64,000 nucleotides of DNA from Microbacterium arabinogalactanolyticum (GCF_030268005.1 NZ_BRZC01000003.1:62001-126000); one strand, 5' to 3'; shown: positions 51,854 through 61,873, counted from the stretch's first letter. A program made the numbers and translations. Notes: generated by a model not told the origin, from the letters alone.

Positions 51854-53488
51854 TCAGGAGCGCTGGGGGCCGATCCTCAGCGGCTGGCTCGCGTAGTCGA
51901 GGATGCGGTAGCGACCGCATCCGATCACGGCATCCCGCTGCGGGTCGCCGGCGATCTGCCAGCGCACGGTCTGGGCGTCCTCGACGAGGAAGGTCAGCTC
52001 GCCGGCAGCGAAGTCGGTGCGGTTCGCGAGCCAGTTGTAGCCGCGCAGGGTGTGGTCGACCTGCACCAGCTGCGCAGGGTCCTTCAGCAGCAGCTTGGGC
52101 AGGCGCACCGTCCAGAACTGACCGCCGCCCGTGCGGCCCGAGGCGTTAACCCAGTCGACGACGCACGTGACATCCGGATCGGGGGCGGTGGCGGCCGCAT
52201 GGATGCGCGGGACGGATGCCACGGCTCCCGCTGCCAGCAGCATCGCGCCGATCGCGGCTGTGACCTTCCACGCTGAGGGGAGCCGGATCGTCCGCGGATG
52301 GGCGACGAGTCCGAGCACCGGCGCGAAGGCGATCGGCTCGAGATAGCGGGCCGCGTGCGTGCCCAGCAGGATCGCGCCGACGACCATCGCGAGGGGGGTG
52401 AACCAGCCGTAGGCGGCCAGCAGCATCCCTCCGGCCCTTGAACCATCGCCGCGGGATCCCGGTCGGAACGTGCGCAGCAGGCAGATCAGCAGCAGCGCGA
52501 GGCTCAGTGCGGCGGCGCCGATGCCGGCCGGAGTGATCAGACGATCGCCTGCCAGGGAACCGTAGTACTCGGCCGACCTCAGCAGCTCGGTCGGATGCGC
52601 ATACCCGGTGCCGGGGTCTGCGATCCATGCCGACAACGGAATGCGTATGAGCATCCCCACGACCGAGCCGACCGCGACGACGAGCAGCGGACGCAGCGCG
52701 GGCGCGCCGCGCAGTCGCGGATGCAGGGCGATCAGCAGCAGGACGAGCAGGGGAGCGGTCGCCCAGGCGAGGAACAGCGGGTTGGTGACGGTGGAGACCA
52801 CCACGACCCCGCTCAGCGCGATGAGCGCCGCGGGTCCCGGAGCCCGACGTGCATCCTCGCCCCTGCTGGTCGTCCTCGCCCCTGATGAGTGACGTGACTG
52901 AGCAGGGGCGAAGACGCTGAGCAGGGGCGAGGACGGACTCGACGGACTCGACGTACTCGACGAACGCGCATCGAACCAGCGCCGCACCAGACCGACCGCC
53001 AGCACGGCGCCGATCACGGTGGCCGAGTAGTAGGTGGTGGTCAGTAGCAGGGACGCCGGCTCCAGGGCATCCCTCGAGGAGGAGGTCTCTGTCAGCGCCA
53101 GCATCCCGAACGCACCCAGGGCGACGAGCGACCAGGCGACGGGCGCCCGACCGGGACGACGCCGGCCCGCGGCGAGGCGGATCGCGCCGTACAGGGTCAG
53201 CAGGTTCACCACGGCGTTCACGGCCAGCACGCCCATGACCGACAGCGCGGGCAGCAGCGTCCGCAGCACCGTGTACACCGCGGTCTCCGGCAGGAACAGC
53301 ACGCCCGAGAACATCCAGTCGAGCCGGTCGTGCTCCAGGATCGACCGCGCCACGAGGGCGACGATGAGCGAATCGCCGTCGCGGAACAACAGCTCGGAGC
53401 GCGCTGTGGAGGCGACCTGCCCGACGATCACCGTCGACATCGCGACCGCAGCAGCCCACCCCGACGCCTCGCGCCATGCCCCACGCAT
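51854..53488 (-). CDS. Polytopic integral membrane protein
   Basis: 544 residues with about 11 hydrophobic segments, resembling uncharacterised actinobacterial membrane glycosyltransferase-like proteins; no catalytic motif is certain (an early acidic FRDGDSLIVALVARS segment follows the first helix). The cytoplasmic loop at about 180-215 is Ser-rich (SSSTSSPSSPSSP) and is encoded by palindromic and tandem repeats (52855-52960) that look inserted. The ATG at 53488 is the start; the frame upstream of it is not coding. Confidence 0.7.
   Translation of the reverse strand: MRGAWREASGWAAAVAMSTVIVGQVASTARSELLFRDGDSLIVALVARSILEHDRLDWMFSGVLFLPETAVYTVLRTLLPALSVMGVLAVNAVVNLLTLYGAIRLAAGRRRPGRAPVAWSLVALGAFGMLALTETSSSRDALEPASLLLTTTYYSATVIGAVLAVGLVRRWFDARSSSTSSPSSPSSPLLSVFAPAQSRHSSGARTTSRGEDARRAPGPAALIALSGVVVVSTVTNPLFLAWATAPLLVLLLIALHPRLRGAPALRPLLVVAVGSVVGMLIRIPLSAWIADPGTGYAHPTELLRSAEYYGSLAGDRLITPAGIGAAALSLALLLICLLRTFRPGSRGDGSRAGGMLLAAYGWFTPLAMVVGAILLGTHAARYLEPIAFAPVLGLVAHPRTIRLPSAWKVTAAIGAMLLAAGAVASVPRIHAAATAPDPDVTCVVDWVNASGRTGGGQFWTVRLPKLLLKDPAQLVQVDHTLRGYNWLANRTDFAAGELTFLVEDAQTVRWQIAGDPQRDAVIGCGRYRILDYASQPLRIGPQRS
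52855..52934. repeat. Palindromic repeats inside the membrane-protein gene
   Basis: CCTCGCCCCTG occurs twice (52855, 52873) and the inverted CAGGGGCGA twice (52902, 52922), with CTGAGCAGGGGCGA repeated directly. They encode a flexible loop and could form a hairpin; next to them GGACTCGAC-type units repeat. Confidence 0.55.
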
Positions 53489-53650
53489 GGGTTCACTCTC
53501 GCACGGCCGGCCTGTCGGACGGCTGAGATCGCAGCCACGTGTGCGGTGCCCAGTGGACTCCGGGGAACCGGCGGCCCCATCGCCCCGGTAGAATGGACGG
53601 AGATTCGCCCGCCCGTGCCGGAAGGCCCCGACGAGCTTGAGGAGCCGCTT

Positions 53651-56611
53651 ATGCTGTTGCTCCTCGCCGTGTTCCTGATCGGGTCGCTGCTTCTCCCCGT
53701 TCTGGTGCGCTGGCTCGGAGCACAGGCATTCGTGATCGCCGCGCTGGTTCCCGCCGCCGCCTTCGTGCACGCGCTCACGCTCACTCCGCAGGTGCTGGAC
53801 CCGAAGACAGTCCCGTTCCAGGACTACGAATGGATTCCGCAGCTCGGTCTGCACCTCTCCATGCGGATGGATGTGCTCGGCTGGGTTCTGACCCTCATCG
53901 TCACCGGCGTCGGCGCACTCGTGCTGCTGTACTGCCGGTGGTACTTCCACGACGACGGGGTCGAGGTCGGCCAGTTCGCCGGCGTGCTGCTCGGCTTCGC
54001 GGGCGCCATGTACGGGCTGGTGCTGACCGACGACCTGATCATGCTCGTGATGTTCTGGGAAGTCACCAGCATCCTGTCGTACCTGCTCATCGGCCACTAC
54101 CGGCGTCGCGCCGCGAGCCGTCGTGCCGCGCTGCAGGCGCTGCTGGTCACCACGCTGGGCGGGCTGGTGCTGTTCGTCGGCGCCGTCCTGCTGGTGGTGG
54201 ATGCCGGCACGGCCAGCATCCGCGAGCTGCTCGAGCTCGCGCCCACCGGGCCGATGGTGGATGCCGCGATCGTGATGCTGCTGATCGGCGCCGTGTCGAA
54301 GTCCGCGATCTTCCCGTTCCACTTCTGGCTGCCCGGTGCGATGGCGGCGCCCACACCCGTGAGCGCCTACCTGCACGCGGCCGCCATGGTGAAGGCCGGC
54401 ATCTACCTGATCGCCCGGTTCTCGCCGATCTTCGCGCTCTCAGGGCCCTGGCGCCCGATCGTCATCTCGCTCGGCGTCCTCACGATGCTGCTGGGCGGCA
54501 TCCAGGCCCTGCGCGAGACCGACCTCAAGCGCATCCTCGCGTTCGGCACGGTCAGCCAGCTGGGCTTCTTCTCGGTCGTGATCGGGTTCGGCACGCCGGG
54601 TGCGGCCCTCGCCGGACTCGCACTGGTCATCGGGCATGCGCTGTTCAAGTCGGCGCTGTTCCTGATCGTCGGCGTGATCGACCGCCAGCTCTCCACGCGT
54701 GACATCACCGAGCTCTCCGGCGTCGGACGCCAGGCTCCGGTGATGGCGACCGCGGCGTTCATCTCGGTCGCCTCGATGATGGGCGTCGCACCGACCATCG
54801 GGTACGTCGCGAAGGAATCCACGCTCACCGCACTGCTCGAGGACGCGCAGCACGGATCGACCTGGGGCTGGGTCGCGCTGATCGGCGTCACCCTCGGCGC
54901 GGTGCTGACCGTGGCGTACGGATGCCGGTTCCTGTGGGGCGCCTTCTGGCGTAAGAAGGATGCGTCCGGCGCATATATGCCTGAGACGGCATGGCCGGAT
55001 CCCCCGGTCGGCTTCCTGGCATCGCCGATCATCCTCGCCGGGCTCAGCATCGCCGCGGGCATCGGAGCCCCGGCAGTCGACGTCGCGCTGCAGGGGTACG
55101 CGCGGAGCGTGGATCCCGCGGGTGACGGCGCATCTCCTGGTCATCTCGCGCTCTGGCACGGATTCGAGCCGGCGCTGTTCCTGTCGCTGGGCGCGATCGC
55201 CCTGGGCATCGGGACGTTCGTGCTCAGCATCCGCTCCGGCTGGCACCGCTGGCCGCGTCTGCTGCGCTTCACCGCGGCCGACGTCTACTACCTGACCATG
55301 CGCGGTGTCGACCGCCTGTCGGTGCTGACCACGAGCCTCACGCAGCGCGGTTCGCTGCCGCTGTACGTCGGCACGATCTTCGTGGTGCTGCTCGCGGCGG
55401 AGGCCACCGCCCTCATCGGCGCGGCACCCGAGCGACTCGCCCTCTCGGCGTGGCACACCCCGGTGCAGATCGTCGTCGCGCCGATCATGGCCGTCGCCGG
55501 CGTGATCGCTGTCCGCGCGCAGAAGCGCTACACAGGTGTGGTGCTGGTGTCGGTCACCGGCCTCGGCATGGTCGTGCTGTTCGCGACCAGCGGCGCTCCC
55601 GACCTGGCGCTCACGCAGATCCTCGTCGAGACCGTCACCATGGTCACCTTCGCGCTGGTGCTGAGGCGGCTGCCCTCGCGGATGGGGGAGCACAACGCAT
55701 CCGTCGGACGCCTCCCGCGCGCCGTCCTGGCGATCGGCGTCGGCGTGACCATGGCCCTGGTCGCGATCGTCGCCACGCAGGCGCGCATCTTCGACCCGAT
55801 CTCGGTCGACTTCCCTCAGCTGGCCTACGACCTCGGGCATGGCAAGAACGTCGTGAACGTGGCGCTCGTCGACCTGCGCGGCTGGGACACGATGGGCGAG
55901 CTCAGCGTGCTCGTGCTCGCCGCCACCGGCGTGGCCTCCCTGGTCTTCGTCACGCACCGAGCCGATCTGCTCTCGACGACCCGCGACCTGCCGCAGACCG
56001 CGCGTCGCCGCACCGCGCGCCGCCCGATGGTCGAGACCGCCGACGGCCCGCGCTTCCAGACCTCGGAGAACCGCGATGCACCGCGCGCCTGGCTGGTCAG
56101 CGGCCAGCGGATCAAGGCGGAGGACCGCTCGATCCTGCTCGAGGTCATCGTGCGGGTGCTGTTCCACACCATCATCGTGGTGTCCATCTACCTGCTCTTC
56201 GCCGGGCACAACGGCCCGGGCGGCGGCTTCGCGGGCGGACTCGTCGCCGGCATGGCCCTGGTGATGCGGTATATCGCGGGAGGGCGCTGGGAGCTCGGCG
56301 CCGCGGCTCCGACGGATGCCGGTCGTCTGCTGGGCTTCGGGCTGATCCTGGCCGTGGGCGCGGCACTCCTGCCCATGTTCTTCGGGATGGCGCCGCTGGA
56401 GAGCTCGGTCTGGTTCGCCGACGTGCCGGTGCTCGGCCACCTGGAGTTCGTGTCGTCGACGGTCTTCGACATCGGCGTGTACCTGGTCGTGATCGGCCTG
56501 GTGCTCGACGTGCTGCGCAGCCTGGGCGCCGAGGTCGACCGGCAGGCGGCTGAGCGCCGCGGCCGCTTCCAGCCCGCCACCGAGCGCGGCGGCAAGGGGG
56601 TGCAGCGCTGA
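53651..56611 (+). CDS. mrpA: Na+/H+ antiporter subunit A (MrpA/MnhA) fused to an MrpB domain
   Basis: 986 residues. The NuoL-like antiporter core (about 60-520) includes LLIGHYRRRAASR, SKSAIFPFHFWLPGAMAAPT (conserved Lys in helix 7) and ETDLKRILAFGTVSQLG. A DUF4040/MrpB-N region (about 620-690, GMVVLFATSGAPDLALTQIL) follows, and the C-terminal 145 residues form the MnhB domain (HNGPGGGFAGGL). Mrp complexes exchange Na+ for H+ and support pH and salt tolerance. First gene of the mrp operon. The ATG at 53651 follows TTGAGGAG. Confidence 0.93.
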   Translation: MLLLLAVFLIGSLLLPVLVRWLGAQAFVIAALVPAAAFVHALTLTPQVLDPKTVPFQDYEWIPQLGLHLSMRMDVLGWVLTLIVTGVGALVLLYCRWYFHDDGVEVGQFAGVLLGFAGAMYGLVLTDDLIMLVMFWEVTSILSYLLIGHYRRRAASRRAALQALLVTTLGGLVLFVGAVLLVVDAGTASIRELLELAPTGPMVDAAIVMLLIGAVSKSAIFPFHFWLPGAMAAPTPVSAYLHAAAMVKAGIYLIARFSPIFALSGPWRPIVISLGVLTMLLGGIQALRETDLKRILAFGTVSQLGFFSVVIGFGTPGAALAGLALVIGHALFKSALFLIVGVIDRQLSTRDITELSGVGRQAPVMATAAFISVASMMGVAPTIGYVAKESTLTALLEDAQHGSTWGWVALIGVTLGAVLTVAYGCRFLWGAFWRKKDASGAYMPETAWPDPPVGFLASPIILAGLSIAAGIGAPAVDVALQGYARSVDPAGDGASPGHLALWHGFEPALFLSLGAIALGIGTFVLSIRSGWHRWPRLLRFTAADVYYLTMRGVDRLSVLTTSLTQRGSLPLYVGTIFVVLLAAEATALIGAAPERLALSAWHTPVQIVVAPIMAVAGVIAVRAQKRYTGVVLVSVTGLGMVVLFATSGAPDLALTQILVETVTMVTFALVLRRLPSRMGEHNASVGRLPRAVLAIGVGVTMALVAIVATQARIFDPISVDFPQLAYDLGHGKNVVNVALVDLRGWDTMGELSVLVLAATGVASLVFVTHRADLLSTTRDLPQTARRRTARRPMVETADGPRFQTSENRDAPRAWLVSGQRIKAEDRSILLEVIVRVLFHTIIVVSIYLLFAGHNGPGGGFAGGLVAGMALVMRYIAGGRWELGAAAPTDAGRLLGFGLILAVGAALLPMFFGMAPLESSVWFADVPVLGHLEFVSSTVFDIGVYLVVIGLVLDVLRSLGAEVDRQAAERRGRFQPATERGGKGVQR

Positions 56612-57168
56612 TGGACGTCTCGCTGACCCTGATCGTCATCATGGCCGTACTGTTCGCCGCCGGCGTCTACGCCATGATGGAGCGCAGCCTGACGCGCGTG
56701 CTGATCGGCTTCCTGCTGCTGGGCAACGCCACCAACCTGCTGCTGCTGATCGTGATGGGCGTCCCGGGCAAGGCGCCGTTCTTCGGCGAGGAGGGCGCGA
56801 TCAGCGACCCGCTGCCGCAGGCGCTCACGCTCACGGCCATCGTGATCACCTTCGCCGTCTCGGCCTTCCTGCTGGCGCTCATCTACCGCTCCTGGCAGCT
56901 CGGCCAGGCCGACACCGTCGAGGACGACGTCGATGACATCGCCCTGCGCGAGCGGACGGATGCCGAGGAGGAGCTGTTCGACGACGAGTCCTCCCCGGAC
57001 GAGGAGGAGGCGACCACCGACTTCGTCGGGACCGCCACCTCGCCGATCACCGTGCTGCACATGCGCGATCACGCAGCCATCGACGACGACGCCCCGATGG
57101 ATGTGCCGGATCCTTCGCCCCGATCCGCGGGACCCGCGGACGACGACGCTGAAGGGGACCGCTCGTGA
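56611..57168 (+). CDS. mrpC: Antiporter subunit C (MrpC/MnhC)
   Basis: 185 residues. The NuoK-like core has three helices (about 5-23, 28-48, 73-95) with GFLLLGNATNLLLL and DPLPQALTLTAIVI. The C-terminal 85 residues are an unusually long, acidic, Asp/Glu/Pro-rich cytoplasmic tail. The start overlaps the mrpA stop by one base. Confidence 0.93.
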   Translation: MDVSLTLIVIMAVLFAAGVYAMMERSLTRVLIGFLLLGNATNLLLLIVMGVPGKAPFFGEEGAISDPLPQALTLTAIVITFAVSAFLLALIYRSWQLGQADTVEDDVDDIALRERTDAEEELFDDESSPDEEEATTDFVGTATSPITVLHMRDHAAIDDDAPMDVPDPSPRSAGPADDDAEGDRS

Positions 57169-58718
57169 CCTCGCTCGTTCCCCTCATCGTGATGCTGCCG
57201 CTGCTCGGCGCCGCGGTCACGCTCGTGTTCGGCCGCAACCCGCGCCTGCAGATGCTGGTGACGGCGGCCACGCTGGCCGCGGTCTCGATCATCGCCGCCG
57301 TCCTGCTGGTGGCGGTGGATGCCGCCGACACCCCGTTCGCGGTGTCGGTCGGCGGCTGGCCCGTGCCCTTCGGCATCGTGCTGTACGTGGACCGGCTCGC
57401 CGCGCTGCTCGTGCTCGTCTCGAGCATCGTGCTGCTCGCGGTGCTGCTGTTCTCGATCGGTCAGGGTGCCGCGGACGGCGTCGAGGAGACGCCGATCTCG
57501 ATCTTCAACCCGACGTACCTGATCCTGGCGGCGGGGATCTTCGACGCGTTCATCGCGGGCGACCTGTTCAACCTGTACGTCGGGTTCGAGATCCTGCTGG
57601 TCGCGTCGTACGTGCTGATCACGCTGGGCAGCACCGAATCGCGGATCCGCACCGGCGCGGTCTACATCGTCGTCTCGCTGGTCTCGTCGATCCTGTTCCT
57701 GGCCGCGATCGCGATGATCTACGGCGCCGTCGGCACCGTGAACATGGCGCAGGTCGCCGAGCGCATCGCACAGCTGCCACCGGAGACGCAGCTCGTCCTG
57801 CACCTGATGCTGGTGATCGCGTTCGGCATCAAGGCCGCCATCTTTCCGGTGTCGTTCTGGCTGCCCGACTCCTACCCCACGGCGCCGGCACCGGTCACCG
57901 CCGTGTTCGCCGGCCTGCTGACCAAGGTCGGCGTGTACGCACTGATCCGTACCGAGACGCAGCTCTTCGTGAGCAGCGACATCAACACGCTGCTGCTGAT
58001 CGTGGCCCTGGCGACGCTCGTAGTCGGGGTGCTGGGTGCCGTCGCGCAGGCCGAGCTCAAGCGCATCCTGTCGTTCACCCTGGTCAGCCACGTCGGGTAC
58101 ATGATCTTCGGCCTGGCCATCGCGACCGAGAATGCGATCGGCGCCACGGTGTACTACATCGTGCACCACATCGTCGTGCAGACCACGCTGTTCCTGGCCG
58201 TCGGCCTGATCGAGCGCAAGGCAGGCAGCACGTCGATCCTGAGGGTCAGCGGCCTGATGAAGGCGGCGCCCCTGCTGGCCGTGCTCTACTTCGTGCCGGC
58301 CATCAACCTGGGCGGCCTGCCGCCCTTCTCGGGCTTCATCGGCAAGGTCGCGCTGTTCGAGGCGGCTGCGCAGGTGGGCACGCCTCTGATGATCGTGCTG
58401 ATCCTCGGTGGCATCCTCACCTCCCTGCTCACGCTGTACGCGCTGATGCGCGCCTGGAACCTCGCGTTCTGGCGCGAGGGCGACGACCTCGCCGAGATCG
58501 AGGGCCGTGTCGGCTACCTGGGCAATGCGCCGGCCGCCGACGTGCAGACCGAGATCCGCCGCATCCCCGCGATCATGACCGTCGCGACCGCCGGCATGGT
58601 CGCCGTCACGATCGCCCTGACCGTGTTCGCCGGCCCGCTGTACGCGCTGTGCGACCGGATCGGCGCGGGCCTGCTGCAGCCGATCACCCTGCAGCAGATC
58701 GATGAGGAGGCCGGATGA
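57165..58718 (+). CDS. mrpD: Antiporter subunit D (MrpD/MnhD)
   Basis: 517 residues with a GTG start overlapping mrpC. NuoN/NuoM-like antiporter with 14 hydrophobic segments; signatures are NLYVGFEILLVASYVLI (helix 5 Glu), GIKAAIFPVSFWLPDSYPTAP (helix 7 Lys) and QAELKRILSFTLVSHVGYM. Together with MrpA it forms the ion-pumping module. Confidence 0.95.
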   Translation: MTSLVPLIVMLPLLGAAVTLVFGRNPRLQMLVTAATLAAVSIIAAVLLVAVDAADTPFAVSVGGWPVPFGIVLYVDRLAALLVLVSSIVLLAVLLFSIGQGAADGVEETPISIFNPTYLILAAGIFDAFIAGDLFNLYVGFEILLVASYVLITLGSTESRIRTGAVYIVVSLVSSILFLAAIAMIYGAVGTVNMAQVAERIAQLPPETQLVLHLMLVIAFGIKAAIFPVSFWLPDSYPTAPAPVTAVFAGLLTKVGVYALIRTETQLFVSSDINTLLLIVALATLVVGVLGAVAQAELKRILSFTLVSHVGYMIFGLAIATENAIGATVYYIVHHIVVQTTLFLAVGLIERKAGSTSILRVSGLMKAAPLLAVLYFVPAINLGGLPPFSGFIGKVALFEAAAQVGTPLMIVLILGGILTSLLTLYALMRAWNLAFWREGDDLAEIEGRVGYLGNAPAADVQTEIRRIPAIMTVATAGMVAVTIALTVFAGPLYALCDRIGAGLLQPITLQQIDEEAG

Positions 58719-59299
58719 GCCCCGAATCGAAGCATCTGACCAAGCGTGGCCTGCTGCGGGACATCCTGCTGCAGCTGCCGTTCATGCTGTGGCTGATCCT
58801 GATCTGGATGCTGCTGTGGCACCAGTTCACGCCGCTGGCGCTGGTCACGGGCATCCTGGTCGCGATCTTCGTGACCCGCGTGTTCCGCCTGCCGACCGTC
58901 GAGCTCGTCGGACGCATCAACGTCTGGTACTCGCTGGTGTTCATCGTGCGGTTCCTGGGCGCGGTGGTGCTGGGCGCCGTGAGCGTGGCGATCCAGGTGT
59001 TCGACTTCCGGCGCCAGCCGGGGGCGGCGATCGTCGAGATCCCGCTGCGGTACGCCGACGACATCGTCACCACGCACGTCGCCGTCACGGCATCCCTCAT
59101 CCCTGGGTCGCTGGTGGTCGAGAGCGATCGCGACCGCCGCATCCTGTACCTGCACGTGATCGGTGTGCGCAGCCGCGCCGATGTCGACGCGTTCCGCGAC
59201 GAGGTGCTGCGCTGGGAGCGCCGCATCGTGCGCGCCGTGGGCACGCCCGAGCAGTACGCGGCTCTGAGGGCGGACGAGAAGAGGGGAGGCGCCCGGTGA
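58715..59299 (+). CDS. mrpE: Antiporter subunit E (MrpE/MnhE)
   Basis: 194 residues. Two or three N-terminal helices, then the family segments INVWYSLVFIVRFLGAVVLG and LRYADDIVTTHVAVTASLIPGSLVVE, and a C-terminal LYLHVIGV strand. The ATG overlaps the mrpD stop (ATGA). Confidence 0.93.
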   Translation: MSPESKHLTKRGLLRDILLQLPFMLWLILIWMLLWHQFTPLALVTGILVAIFVTRVFRLPTVELVGRINVWYSLVFIVRFLGAVVLGAVSVAIQVFDFRRQPGAAIVEIPLRYADDIVTTHVAVTASLIPGSLVVESDRDRRILYLHVIGVRSRADVDAFRDEVLRWERRIVRAVGTPEQYAALRADEKRGGAR

Positions 59300-59568
59300 A
59301 CGACATCCTGTTCATCGCGATCATGGTCGTGTTCGGCCTGGCCGCGATCCTGAGCGTGATCCGCATCGTGCGCGGCCCGTCGATCCTCGACCGCACGGTG
59401 GCATCCGATGTGCTGCTCACCGAGGTGATGTGCGTGCTCGGCGCCGACATGGCGATCAACGGGCACATGCGCAACGTGCCGGTCATGCTGATCATCGCGG
59501 CCGTCGCCGTGTTCGGCTCGATCGCGGTCGCCCGCTACGTCGCACGGAGGGACAACACGGCACCATGA
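59296..59568 (+). CDS. mrpF: Antiporter subunit F (MrpF/MnhF)
   Basis: 90 residues with a GTG start. Three hydrophobic helices and the conserved RIVRGPSILDRTVASDVLLT segment. The start overlaps mrpE by four bases, and the end overlaps mrpG. Confidence 0.93.
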   Translation: MNDILFIAIMVVFGLAAILSVIRIVRGPSILDRTVASDVLLTEVMCVLGADMAINGHMRNVPVMLIIAAVAVFGSIAVARYVARRDNTAP

Positions 59569-59963
59569 CCATGACCTCGTTCCTCGAGATCGCCCTGCCT
59601 CAGCCGATCGCGGATGCGATCGTGCTGGTGCTGGTGCTGATCGGCGCGATCCTGTGCCTGTCGGCCGCCGTCGGGCTGCTGCACTTCCGCGATGTGCCGA
59701 GCCGTCTGCACGCCGCCACCAAGCCGCAGGTGCTCGGCCTGGTACTGATCTGCCTGGCGATCGCGGTCGCGCAGCGCACCATCGGCGGGATGCTGTTGGG
59801 CCTTCTCATCGTGATCCCGGTGATCCTGCTGCAGTTCGCCACGGCTCCGCTGTCGGCGCACATGGTGGGCCGACAGGCCTACCGCAACGGCACGGTCGAT
59901 CACCAGGGGCTGATCGTCGACGAGTACGCGGACTCCAAGACCACGCCGCCCGCAGCCGGCTGA
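59565..59963 (+). CDS. mrpG: Antiporter subunit G (MrpG/MnhG)
   Basis: 132 residues. The three-helix core carries the family signature AVGLLHFRDVPSRLHAATKP followed by GLVLICLAIAV. The C-terminal tail is hydrophilic. Last gene of the mrp operon; CGGAGGGA lies upstream of its start inside mrpF. Confidence 0.94.
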   Translation: MTMTSFLEIALPQPIADAIVLVLVLIGAILCLSAAVGLLHFRDVPSRLHAATKPQVLGLVLICLAIAVAQRTIGGMLLGLLIVIPVILLQFATAPLSAHMVGRQAYRNGTVDHQGLIVDEYADSKTTPPAAG

Positions 59964-59975
59964 GGCGCGTAGCGC

Positions 59976-60737
59976 TCAGAGCCCGCCGACGAACTCGCGG
60001 ATCTTCTCGGCCGCCGGGCCGACGTCGCTGATCAGGGTGCCGTGGCCGTGGTCGGGGATCTCCTCGAAGCGGGCATCCGGCACGAGCTCCACGATCTCAT
60101 GGCACCAGGTCATCGGCGCGAGCGGGTCGCGCTGGCCGCGCAGCACGAGTGTCGGCACCTGCACACGCGGGTACGCCTTCTCCGGCTCGTGCACGATGGT
60201 CGCGCGCATCTTGCGGATCAGGTGCGGACCGCCGCGCAGGTACTCGCGCGCGCCGCGCCACAGGACGGTGGGCCGCTCGCCGATCAGGTCGCGCAGCAGG
60301 TAGCCGAACTGCACCCGGATGGTGCGGGCGGTGCTGTCCACGGTGGGGCCGGCCAGGATCAGCGCGGAGACGACGTCCGGATGCCGAGCCGCCACCTCCG
60401 CGGCGACCTGGCTTCCCATCGAGTGGCCGAGCACCACGGCATCCGCCACTTCGCGCGAACGGAGGAACGCCGCCACCAGGTCGGCGTGACGCTCCATGGT
60501 GAGCGTCCGGCGCGGCTCGGGCGCCTCGCCGAATCCGGGCAGGTCGATGCCGATCACGCGGCCGCCCAGACGCTGCACCAGGTCGATGTACACGCTGCGC
60601 CCCATGCCGATGCCGTGCAGCAGCACGACGGGGCGGGCACCGGATCCGAAATCCTCGAAGACGAGCGTCGCCCCGCCATGGTCGAACTCGCCCAGCTGCA
60701 CGCGACTCCCCTCGGGTGCGAGCAGACGTTCCGGCAT
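59976..60737 (-). CDS. Alpha/beta hydrolase
   Basis: 253 residues. Oxyanion segment VVLLHGIGMGRS, nucleophile elbow LGHSMGSQVAAEVAAR (Ser near residue 106), acid in LRGQRDPLAP and histidine in EIPDHGHGTLI. Typical of small esterases/lipases of unknown substrate. Convergent with the mrp operon; divergent from the patatin gene. Confidence 0.9.
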   Translation of the reverse strand: MPERLLAPEGSRVQLGEFDHGGATLVFEDFGSGARPVVLLHGIGMGRSVYIDLVQRLGGRVIGIDLPGFGEAPEPRRTLTMERHADLVAAFLRSREVADAVVLGHSMGSQVAAEVAARHPDVVSALILAGPTVDSTARTIRVQFGYLLRDLIGERPTVLWRGAREYLRGGPHLIRKMRATIVHEPEKAYPRVQVPTLVLRGQRDPLAPMTWCHEIVELVPDARFEEIPDHGHGTLISDVGPAAEKIREFVGGL

Positions 60738-60809
60738 CCGTCCACGGTACCGGGAACGCGGCGGGAACGCGTTGCACGGGGCTCGAGGCCGGATGCCGAT
60801 CGGAGGGGG

Positions 60810-60839
60810 CTGACGGTCTCAGCCCCTGCGTGCTAGCGT
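60810..60839 (+). promoter_or_regulatory. Promoter of the patatin gene
   Basis: CTGACG (60810-60815), an 18-base spacer and TAGCGT (60834-60839), nine bases before the ATG at 60849: probably a leaderless transcript. Confidence 0.5.
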
Positions 60840-60848
60840 CTTCCCCGC

Positions 60849-61727
60849 ATGAGCACACACACCAGAGCACTCATCCTGGGCGGCGCGGGTTCAGCGGGCA
60901 ACGCCTGGCTGATCGGCATCGTCGCAGGGCTCCTCGAATGCGGGGTCGACGTCACGGACGCTGATCTCATCGTCGGCACGTCGGCCGGATCGACGACCGC
61001 CGTGCAGCTGGTCTCGGGCGACCCCCGCGAGCTGTACGAGGCGACCATCGCGCCCGTGCAGCCCCGACTCCCGGCGGGGCCGGCGACGGGGCGCCCGGAC
61101 GGGCCTCCGCGCGTGAACCACTTCGAGCGCACGACCGCGATCATCGCGGCAGCGGCGGATGCCGGCGACATGCGCCGCCGCCTCGGAGCCTCGGCCCTGG
61201 AGCTGGATGCTGCCGACGACGGAACGGCCGCGCAGCGCTGGCGTGAGGTGGCCGCTTCGCGGCTGCCGTCGCAGGAGTGGCCGGGACGACGGATCGTGAT
61301 CACCGCGGTGGACGCGCGCTCCGGAGACCCGGTGCTGTTCGACCGGAACAGCGGTGTCGCGCTGGCGGATGCCGTGGCCGCGAGCACGTCGAGCGGCCTG
61401 CCGCACCGCGTCGGCGAGGACCGGTACATCGACGGCGGCTACCGCACGAACGCCGACAACGCCGATCTGGCGGCGGGGTATCAGAGTGTGCTCGTGCTCT
61501 CGCCGTTCGGCGGGCGCACGCGCTCGCCGAAGGAGTGGGGCCTGCACCTCGCCGATCAGATCGCGGCTCTGCACGCCGCCGGAAGCCACGTCGAGACGGT
61601 GTTCCCGGAGGACGAGCGGCTGTTCGGGGCGAACGCGATGGACCCTTCTCTGCGCGCGCCCGCGGCACGCTCGGGGCACGAGCAGGGCGTGGCGCTCGCA
61701 GATCGGATCCGCGCCCTCTGGGCGTGA
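60849..61727 (+). CDS. Patatin-like phospholipase
   Basis: 292 residues. Oxyanion-hole glycines GGAGSAGNAW, nucleophile elbow GTSAGS with Ser45, and the catalytic Asp195 in YIDGGYRTNADNADL. This is the cytoplasmic patatin/RssA-like layout without signal peptide. It should hydrolyse acyl esters of lipids. Stand-alone gene. Confidence 0.93.
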   Translation: MSTHTRALILGGAGSAGNAWLIGIVAGLLECGVDVTDADLIVGTSAGSTTAVQLVSGDPRELYEATIAPVQPRLPAGPATGRPDGPPRVNHFERTTAIIAAAADAGDMRRRLGASALELDAADDGTAAQRWREVAASRLPSQEWPGRRIVITAVDARSGDPVLFDRNSGVALADAVAASTSSGLPHRVGEDRYIDGGYRTNADNADLAAGYQSVLVLSPFGGRTRSPKEWGLHLADQIAALHAAGSHVETVFPEDERLFGANAMDPSLRAPAARSGHEQGVALADRIRALWA

Positions 61728-61873
61728 CCGCTTCGGTTTCAGACGCGCGGTGTCCGTGACTGGCGGGGCGTCGACGCGTCGTGGAGGACTCCATCGCGAC
61801 GAATCCGGGGGCGCGCGGGCTTGTACGATCGAGCGCAGGGGGAGGCCGCTCGGCCGATCCGGAGAGGACGAGC

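Noticed and set aside
54440..56440. A 666-codon minus-strand frame opposite mrpA
   Set aside because: His/Arg/Asp-rich without domains; mrpA on the other strand has full family motifs.
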